This document shows positions 4,770-8,491 of a DNA stretch of 8,491 bases, piece by piece. The notes below the pieces were generated by a model, which made no database searches, was not told the origin of the DNA, and saw only the letters and a list, made by a program, of their open reading frames with translations. The stretch covers positions 1-8,491 of the forward strand of contig JAFGBP010000062.1 of the NCBI GenBank assembly GCA_016933095.1, given 5' to 3'. The stretch's first letter is position 1, and every line of letters starts with the position of its first letter. The position numbers were made by a program, and so were the translations under genes. The stretch comes from Candidatus Woesearchaeota archaeon (GTDB lineage: Archaea > Nanobdellota > Nanobdellia > Woesearchaeales > SM23-78).

Positions 4770-6518
4770 TCAATCCAGGTAAGCGTTCGTTATGTACTGC
4801 TCTGCCATCCTATGGGTATTGAAGAAGCTGCCGTTTAAGGCTATGCAGTGCTTCATGATGTCTACCCATTTCTCCTGGTTGCCGTAGAACGTTGGGATTA
4901 TGATCTTCTCAAGCTTCTCATACAAATCCTTGGCCTCGTCGCTCGGATCATAGTCGTCCTTGAATCCGGGATCTGAAGGATTAGGACCAAGGCTCCACCC
5001 AGTCAGGTTCTCGATGTGGCCCTCGAGCCACCACCCATCAAGCGTTGACAAATGAGGCACGCCGTTCAGTGCAGCCTTCATGCCGCTCGTTCCTGAAGCC
5101 TCGTAAGGCCTCTGGGGAGTGTTTAGCCAGACGTCGCAACCCGCAACGAGAATGCTTGCAAGCCTCATGTCATAGTGCTCCATGAAGACAATCTTGACCT
5201 TGCAGTTCTGGCTGTTGACATCCTTTGCTGTCTGGAATACCTTCTTTATTATCTCCTTGCCTTGCGTGTCCTGGCTGTGAGCCTTGCCTGCAAAGACGAT
5301 CTGGATGTCACCCACTTTCTCAGCGACCTTCTTAAGTTTCTCGATCTCGAGCAGGATGAGGTCAGGCCTCTTATAAGCAGTGAACCTCCTCGCATATCCT
5401 ATGGTGAACCTTGATATCTGGAAGCCTACGTTAGTCTTCTGGTTTATCTCGTCCATCAGGATCTTCTTAGCCTCCAAGTGTGCGCTCCAAAGCTCATCCT
5501 TTGGGATGCTCATGGCATACCTGAGGCTGAAAGGATCGACGCTCCAGCCAGGGATGTACTTGTCAAACATCTTCTTGAAAGGAGGAGAAGCCCAAGTCCC
5601 TGAGTGAATTCCATTGGTGATCGCGTTAATGATATATCCTGGAAACATCTCCTTCGTGACCTCGCCGTGCATCTTGGCGACGCCGTTCACGTACTTGCTG
5701 TGGTTAAGGGCGAACAACGTCATGTTGACGAGGTTGTCGTGGATCGCGCCTTTTAGAAGATCTGCTGGCACCTGGTTATTCGTGATTCTCTTGAAGAGCT
5801 CCAAGTCAAACCGGTCATGCCCTGCAGCCACTGGCGTATGCGTCGTGAATATGCACTTTTCCTTGACAGCATCTATTGATTCTTTCCAACCATCATTGCC
5901 AACCTGGCTTCCTTTTATGACTTCGCTCGCCCTTTTCACCAAGTCAACTATGAGGAGGGCTGCGTGGCCCTCGTTCATATGATACTTGTTGATGAAATAA
6001 CCCAGCTCCTCGAGCATCCGGACGCCACCGATGCCGAGAATAATCTCCTGTGCAAGGCGATAAGCGCGGTCTCCCCCATAGAGAAAGGATGTGAGGGTCT
6101 TGTCATAGTCAGAATTGCCATCGACGTTCGTGTCGAGATAATAGATTGGGATGTCCTGCCCTCCAATTCCTCCTTTAACGACGAGCTTCCAAGCGCGCAC
6201 CTTGACGCTTCGACCCTCTATGTTCACCTCTACGATGTTTGGGAGGAGTGTCAGGAAGTCTGACGGGTTCCACTTGACGGGCTGCTCGACCTGGTTGCCG
6301 TCAGCGTCGATCTTCTGATAGAAGTAACCCTTCTCGCTTAGAAGAGTCACGCCGACGATGGGAATGTGAAGGTCTGCATAAGACTTTAAAAGGTCTCCTG
6401 CCAACACTCCAAGGCCGCCGGAATAAGTCGGAATATGATGCGATATGCCCACCTCCATTGTGAAGTAGGCGATGTGCTCCCGCTTATCGCTAAGTTTAGG
6501 CTTTGAAATCCTCACCAT
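4770..6518 (-). CDS. glgP: Alpha-glucan (glycogen/maltodextrin) phosphorylase, compact form
   Basis: This GT35 enzyme cleaves alpha-1,4-glucan with phosphate to release glucose-1-phosphate, using pyridoxal phosphate as cofactor, in the cytoplasm. Landmarks in the 582-aa product are IAYFTMEVGISHHIPTYSGG (16-35), the glycine-rich GGLGVLAGD (34-42), YHMNEGHAA (179-187), THTPVAAGHDRF (226-237), NGIHSGTWASP (302-312), GYARRFTAYKRP (374-385) and the PLP site LNTPQRPYEASGTSGMKAAL (465-484), with the Schiff-base lysine at K481. Classical MalP/GlgP enzymes are about 800-850 aa; this length fits the shorter branch often found in archaea and some bacteria, so it is not truncated. A TATA box (6541-6549) centred 27 nt before the ATG suggests leaderless translation. 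tRNA-Ser ends only 35 bp upstream. Confidence 0.95.
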   Translation of the reverse strand: MVRISKPKLSDKREHIAYFTMEVGISHHIPTYSGGLGVLAGDLLKSYADLHIPIVGVTLLSEKGYFYQKIDADGNQVEQPVKWNPSDFLTLLPNIVEVNIEGRSVKVRAWKLVVKGGIGGQDIPIYYLDTNVDGNSDYDKTLTSFLYGGDRAYRLAQEIILGIGGVRMLEELGYFINKYHMNEGHAALLIVDLVKRASEVIKGSQVGNDGWKESIDAVKEKCIFTTHTPVAAGHDRFDLELFKRITNNQVPADLLKGAIHDNLVNMTLFALNHSKYVNGVAKMHGEVTKEMFPGYIINAITNGIHSGTWASPPFKKMFDKYIPGWSVDPFSLRYAMSIPKDELWSAHLEAKKILMDEINQKTNVGFQISRFTIGYARRFTAYKRPDLILLEIEKLKKVAEKVGDIQIVFAGKAHSQDTQGKEIIKKVFQTAKDVNSQNCKVKIVFMEHYDMRLASILVAGCDVWLNTPQRPYEASGTSGMKAALNGVPHLSTLDGWWLEGHIENLTGWSLGPNPSDPGFKDDYDPSDEAKDLYEKLEKIIIPTFYGNQEKWVDIMKHCIALNGSFFNTHRMAEQYITNAYLD

Positions 6519-6540
6519 GAAGCTATAAGAACTATTCGGG

Positions 6541-6549
6541 TTTAAAAAA
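6541..6549 (-). promoter_or_regulatory. TATA box of phosphorylase, overlapping tRNA T-tract terminator
   Basis: Minus strand TTTTTTAAA follows the tRNA-Ser 3' end by 4 nt. Its T6 run can terminate the tRNA transcript, while TTTTTTAAACC sits at the right distance (27 nt) to be the TATA box of the phosphorylase gene. Confidence 0.6.
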
Positions 6550-6553
6550 TTGA

Positions 6554-6657
6554 CGCCACAGCTCGGATTTGAACCGAGAATTCCGTAAGGAACCGGTTCT
6601 CTCTTGTCCTTGCGGACAGTTCAAGACCGGCGCAATACCGAGTTATGCGACTGTGGC
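6554..6657 (-). tRNA. tRNA-Ser(UGA) with 21-nt intron
   Basis: Read on the minus strand, this forms a complete type II tRNA of 83 nt after intron removal. The acceptor is GCCACAG/CTGTGGC with discriminator G73. The D-stem is GCA/TGC with a GG-containing loop. The anticodon stem is CCGGT/ACCGG with loop CTTGAAA (anticodon TGA). The long variable arm is TTCC/GGAA, and the T arm is CTCGG-TTCAAAT-CCGAG. The large variable arm and G73 are serine identity features, agreeing with the UGA anticodon (codon UCA, with wobble to other UCN codons). CCA is not encoded. The upstream side carries two extra copies of the tRNA 5' end, and the nearest convincing TATA box is about 170 nt away. Confidence 0.95.
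6599..6619 (-). other. tRNA-Ser intron at canonical 37/38 position
   Basis: The 21-nt intron separates A37 from A38. Its TGTCC/GGACA stem is capped by a GCAA (GNRA-type) loop. The bulges read AA|C at the 5' site and AG|A at the 3' site, as expected for cleavage by the archaeal splicing endonuclease after the second bulge base. The central 4-bp helix (exon CTTG against intron AGAG) has only two Watson-Crick pairs, one G-U and one G-A, so the BHB motif is relaxed. Confidence 0.88.
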
Positions 6658-6660
6658 ATG
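6646..6660 (-). repeat. tRNA 5'-end repeat, copy 3 (the functional one)
   Basis: Minus strand CATGCCACAGTCGCA spans the last three bases before the tRNA and its nt 1-12. It is identical over 15 bp to the copy at 6709-6723 and shares a 13-bp core with the copy at 6783-6795. Confidence 0.9.
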
Positions 6661-6683
6661 CTTGTATGCCTAATGACAGCACT

Positions 6684-6704
6684 CAAAAACGCGAAGCGTT
6701 TTTG
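6684..6704. repeat. 9-bp palindrome with GAA loop in the tRNA leader
   Basis: CAAAAACGC and GCGTTTTTG are perfectly complementary around a GAA triloop (TTC on the minus strand). The GCGAAGC core is known to form an unusually stable DNA mini-hairpin. It lies between tRNA 5'-end copies 2 and 3. Confidence 0.75.
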
Positions 6705-6708
6705 TCTG

Positions 6709-6723
6709 TGCGACTGTGGCATG
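6709..6723 (-). repeat. tRNA 5'-end repeat, copy 2 (orphan)
   Basis: A 15-bp exact copy of the tRNA-Ser 5' end, covering the acceptor 5' strand, U8, C9 and the D-stem 5' strand. It is not followed by the rest of a tRNA. It shares 16 bp (TGCCACAGTCGCACAG) with copy 1. Confidence 0.9.
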
Positions 6724-6724
6724 A

Positions 6725-6741
6725 AAAAATTTCCAATTTTT
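6725..6741. repeat. 7-bp AT palindrome in the tRNA leader
   Basis: AAAAATT and AATTTTT flank a TCC loop (GGA on the minus strand). It directly follows orphan copy 2 and lies between copies 1 and 2. Confidence 0.55.
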
Positions 6742-6760
6742 GAATGGCGCGGGCGTGCTA

Positions 6761-6776
6761 AGGAACAAAAGTTCCT
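6761..6776. repeat. 6-bp palindrome in the tRNA leader
   Basis: AGGAAC and GTTCCT flank an AAAA loop. It lies near the end of the segment next to copy 1. Confidence 0.55.
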
Positions 6777-6782
6777 ACCCTG

Positions 6783-6795
6783 TGCGACTGTGGCA
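6783..6795 (-). repeat. tRNA 5'-end repeat, copy 1 (promoter-proximal orphan)
   Basis: Minus strand TGCCACAGTCGCA is identical to nt -1 to 12 of tRNA-Ser. It begins about 31-32 nt downstream of the centre of the TATA-like element at 6822-6829, which is where the mature 5' end of an archaeal tRNA would be expected. Confidence 0.88.
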
Positions 6796-6818
6796 ATATC
6801 AGCCTCTAGAATCCCAAA

Positions 6819-6848
6819 CCTTTTTTAAATGTTTATCTTTTTTATAAG
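6819..6848 (-). promoter_or_regulatory. Probable tRNA-Ser promoter (two TATA-like elements)
   Basis: Minus strand CTTATAAAAAAG (about 6837-6848) and ATTTAAAAAAGG (6819-6830) are the only convincing TATA-like elements upstream of the tRNA on its strand. The second would start transcription near 6799, just before orphan copy 1, giving a leader of about 140 nt before the real tRNA. Confidence 0.5.
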
Positions 6849-6893
6849 CCATCAGGCGGCGCTTTATCAGATATGCCTTTCGATGGAGCGCCG
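6849..6893 (-). other. Structured 3' region after the paralog pair
   Basis: CGGCGCT (6857-6863) pairs with AGCGCCG (6887-6893) over a 23-nt loop. CCATC (6849-6853) can pair with GATGG (6882-6886), crossing the first helix, so the two are either alternatives or a pseudoknot. It lies between the stop of the second paralog and the tRNA promoter. It may be a 3'-UTR or termination structure or a small RNA; no known RNA family is recognised. Confidence 0.35.
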
Positions 6894-6918
6894 GTTGACT
6901 AAAGAAAATAAGCTTCTT

Positions 6919-7425
6919 TTACACAGTGTACCTGAACATGTTAAGATACGCCTTTATCTCCTCTTCCAGCTCCTTGACCTCTTTGATTAGCTCCTGCTCG
7001 TAATTCCTGGTCTGGCTCTTATAGATGAACTTATCAATTAGCGTCCTGAAGAAGAAGTACTGCGGCCCGCCCTCCCAGCGGCCCTCATAATCAGTAACGA
7101 GCGTAGCGTCGAACGTGAAATTGACATCGCCCTTGAGTAAGCGGTGCTTCACTCCTTTCAGCTCGAGGTTCACCTCTTTCAGGCTCTCGCACACGACGAA
7201 AACCCTTACCACGAACTTGTGGTAGTCAGTTATCTTCTTGTAAGGGATGAGCTCGAACGTGATCTTCTTGTCCTTCTCGTAAACCTCCTCGTAGTTCTTG
7301 TTCTCGAACATGTCATAAGAGCGGTCATCGAACCACTTGACCATGGTCCTGAACAACCCCTTAATGTCAAAAAGTCCCTCGAACCTTAGGGACTTGTCGG
7401 TGAAAATTATCCTTTTCTCTGCCAT
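6919..7425 (-). CDS. Conserved-looking hypothetical protein, second of a paralog pair (168 aa)
   Basis: I do not recognise the family, but this protein is clearly a diverged relative of its upstream neighbour. Shared positions include GLFDIKGLF (residues 17-25; GVYDMKALL in the neighbour), KWFDD (30-34; QWYMD) and LVTDYEGRW (109-117; VITDWQGRF), and both end in a charged helix leading to YL. It appears to be a soluble alpha+beta protein with alternating hydrophobic strands (FVVRVFVVCESLKEVNLELKG, in pieces, about 71-91) and a C-terminal Glu/Lys helix (about 139-162). No catalytic motif is evident. The ATG at 7425 lies 15 nt after the neighbour's stop with at most a weak ribosome-binding site, so the two genes are probably cotranscribed and translationally linked. 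Confidence 0.85.
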   Translation of the reverse strand: MAEKRIIFTDKSLRFEGLFDIKGLFRTMVKWFDDRSYDMFENKNYEEVYEKDKKITFELIPYKKITDYHKFVVRVFVVCESLKEVNLELKGVKHRLLKGDVNFTFDATLVTDYEGRWEGGPQYFFFRTLIDKFIYKSQTRNYEQELIKEVKELEEEIKAYLNMFRYTV

Positions 7426-7440
7426 TTTTCAGCTCTCAAC

Positions 7441-7953
7441 CTAACTTGAGGATTCTATTTTTAAATAGTTTTTTATCTCCTGGGCAAGATCGTGAAGCTG
7501 CTTGTCGATGGGGTCGATGTGCTTGAACTCGATCTCCTTCTTCAAGATGACCTTCTCCATCCACTTCTGCATGGTGATCCAGAACGGAGTCTTGAACCTG
7601 CCTTGCCAGTCCGTAATCACCTTGCCGTTGATCTGGACCTCGATCCTTCCCTGCACGACAGTCATCTCCTTGCCATCGACCTTGATCTTGATATCGCGGG
7701 ACTCCCACTGATGGGTATTGATCTCGATAAAATACTTGAAATACTCGTTGACCTTCCTCTCGCCGTACGTCTCTATCTCTATCTCGTTACCGAGAGCGGT
7801 CTCTGTCTTATCCTTATACCTTTTCTCATGATAGATATATTGGTTATCCATGTACCACTGGTAGACGAACGCAAGGAGCGCCTTCATATCATACACTCCC
7901 TTGTGGCGGATCTTCAAAGGCGCGCCGAAGACGTCATACGGATTGGATGCCAT
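7441..7953 (-). CDS. Conserved-looking hypothetical protein, first of a paralog pair (170 aa)
   Basis: The family is not recognised. The start is set at the ATG at 7953 (MASNPYDVFG) because a TATA box (TTTAAATAA, 7976-7984) is centred about 27 nt upstream, implying a leaderless mRNA. The longer frame to 8031 would read through that promoter. The product starts with HKGVYDMKALLAFVYQWYMD (17-36). Strands alternate through IEIETYGERK, YFKYFIEIN and RIEVQINGKVITDWQGRF (103-120), and it ends with a helical tail IDKQLHDLAQEIKNYLK. The order of helix, beta strands, TD-aromatic-x-GR motif and C-terminal helix is the same in the downstream gene, indicating tandem duplication. It may form a heteromer with that product; this is inference. 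Confidence 0.85.
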   Translation of the reverse strand: MASNPYDVFGAPLKIRHKGVYDMKALLAFVYQWYMDNQYIYHEKRYKDKTETALGNEIEIETYGERKVNEYFKYFIEINTHQWESRDIKIKVDGKEMTVVQGRIEVQINGKVITDWQGRFKTPFWITMQKWMEKVILKKEIEFKHIDPIDKQLHDLAQEIKNYLKIESSS

Positions 7954-7975
7954 TAGGATATAACTCTCTCTAGCC

Positions 7976-7984
7976 TTATTTAAA
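7976..7984 (-). promoter_or_regulatory. TATA box of the paralog pair
   Basis: Minus strand AGCTTTAAATAAGG contains TTTAAATAA, centred about 27 nt before the ATG at 7953. It fixes the start and suggests leaderless translation of the first paralog. Confidence 0.65.
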
Positions 7985-7991
7985 GCTTGCG

Positions 7992-8012
7992 AAAAATGAT
8001 AGAAATAAAAAA
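7992..8012 (-). terminator. T-tract terminator of the rRNA transcript
   Basis: On the minus strand, T6 (8012-8007) and T5 (7996-7992) follow the 23S 3' flank by about 130-150 nt and precede the next promoter. U-runs of this type act as archaeal terminators. Confidence 0.45.
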
Positions 8013-8060
8013 TATGAGAAAGGCTGCTCATAGGAAAATGACAATCAATCCAGTCAGAAA

Positions 8061-8079
8061 CAGTGAACGAAGTTCACTG
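8061..8079. repeat. 8-bp palindrome with GAA loop downstream of 23S
   Basis: CAGTGAAC and GTTCACTG are perfectly complementary around GAA. The loop and closing C-G pair are the same as in the palindrome in the tRNA-Ser leader (6684-6704), though the stems differ. Confidence 0.7.
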
Positions 8080-8081
8080 AA

Positions 8082-8101
8082 CTAGCTAACAAGTTAGCTA
8101 G
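8082..8101. repeat. 8-9 bp palindrome with tiny loop downstream of 23S
   Basis: CTAGCTAAC and GTTAGCTAG are separated by only AA. In practice this is an 8-bp stem with loop CAAG, or CUUG in the minus-strand RNA (a known stable tetraloop). It lies 2 bp from the palindrome at 8061-8079. Confidence 0.7.
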
Positions 8102-8140
8102 AGACTCGAAACGAATGCACCTCAATAATATTGTAATTAA

Positions 8141-8491
8141 AAGAGGTTTCGGACTTATTAGTGGCTGCGTGCTGAATGCCTTGTTACCTTGGCACGTACA
8201 CACCAGCTCTATCAACCCTGTCTTCTACAGGCGTCCATGTGTCTCTTTTCAAGGATGGCTTCGTGCTTAGATGCTTTCAGCACTTATCCATTAATGCGTA
8301 GCTGCTCGGCCTGCCCTGTCGGACAACCGATCGACCAGTGGCATCGAGTCCTCGTTCCTCTCGTACTAGAGGATCCTTCCCTTCAGACACTTAAACACTC
8401 CCAATAGATATCAAACAAACTGCCTCGCAGCGTTCTGAACCCAGCTCACGATCCCTTTTGATAGGTGAACACCCTCACCCTTGGCAGCTTC
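8141..8491 (-). rRNA. 23S rRNA, 3' end (runs off right edge)
   Basis: The minus strand carries the last roughly 350 nt of an archaeal 23S rRNA. The universal sarcin-ricin loop AGTACGAGAGGAAC (8367-8354), the site where EF-1A and EF-2 act, is intact. Conserved downstream segments GATAAGTGCTGAAAGCATCT and GCACGAAGCCATCCTTGAAA, and the ending CACTAATAAGTCCGAAACC, are also present. The mature 3' end is estimated at about 8141-8146 by comparison with where the E. coli molecule ends; the exact base is uncertain. No intron or insertion is visible in this part. The transcript continues through two hairpins (8061-8101) to T-tracts near 8010. Confidence 0.95.

Noticed and set aside
4123..4773. 216-aa minus-strand ORF opposite the membrane-protein gene
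   Set aside because: It overlaps both the membrane-protein gene and the dut start, and its composition is unlike a real protein; the plus-strand frame has a promoter, a Shine-Dalgarno and clear membrane helices.
6646..6795. Three short direct repeats with 47-61 bp between them, suggesting a mini CRISPR array
   Set aside because: The repeat is only 13-16 bp, is part of a tRNA gene, the intervening segments contain their own palindromes and differ in length, and no cas gene is present.
6604..6828. Plus-strand ORF with repeated CDCGM motif
   Set aside because: The repetition comes from translating the antisense of the tRNA 5'-end copies; it crosses the tRNA and has no promoter or ribosome-binding site.
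7954..8031. N-terminal extension of the first paralog to an ATG at 8031
   Set aside because: The extension crosses a good TATA box placed 27 nt before the ATG at 7953 and has no counterpart in the paralogous protein.

Overview
The window comes from an archaeon. Ribosomal proteins L1, P0 (L10) and P1 (L12) are of the archaeal/eukaryotic type. The promoters are BRE/TATA-like rather than -35/-10, the tRNA-Ser carries an intron with a bulge-helix-bulge at position 37/38, and there is a partial diphthine synthase. The 23S rRNA tail also reads as archaeal. Small compact genes, several apparently leaderless transcripts and a short P0 would fit a DPANN lineage such as Woesearchaeota, but that placement is inference.

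Layout. At the left edge the 5' end of dphB (minus) diverges from a small orphan gene (138-500, plus). A minus-strand block follows. In transcription order it is dut (4187-3747), a 200-bp structured spacer with the L1-operon promoter and a foldable leader, rpl1 (3542-2889), rplP0 (2875-2009), rpl12 (1956-1651) and a COG1340-like coiled-coil gene (1585-629). Diverging from dut is a four-helix membrane protein (4337-4756, plus). It converges on a compact alpha-glucan phosphorylase (6518-4770, minus). Just upstream of the phosphorylase is tRNA-Ser(UGA) (6657-6554, minus). Further right are two tandem paralogous genes of unknown function (7953-7441 and 7425-6919, minus). The 3' end of 23S rRNA (minus) runs off the right edge.

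Functional theme. Much of the window is translation machinery: EF-2 diphthamide synthesis, the L1 stalk, the P-stalk, a tRNA and 23S rRNA. dUTPase (nucleotide sanitation) and glucan phosphorylase (storage-glucan use) are the metabolic genes. dphB, the phosphorylase and the first paralog all have a TATA box centred about 27 nt before the ATG, so their mRNAs are probably leaderless. rpl12 and the membrane protein have good Shine-Dalgarno sites.

Most unusual point. The first 12 nt of tRNA-Ser (plus the T before it) occur three times in the same orientation. Only the copy farthest from the TATA box is the real tRNA. The copy nearest the promoter lies where a tRNA 5' end would be expected, and the 47-61 bp stretches between copies hold perfect short-loop palindromes. 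This looks like two successive insertions of tiny hairpin elements, or scars of larger ones, that duplicated the tRNA 5' end and pushed the gene about 137 bp from its promoter. Similar tight palindromes occur as a pair just downstream of 23S rRNA.
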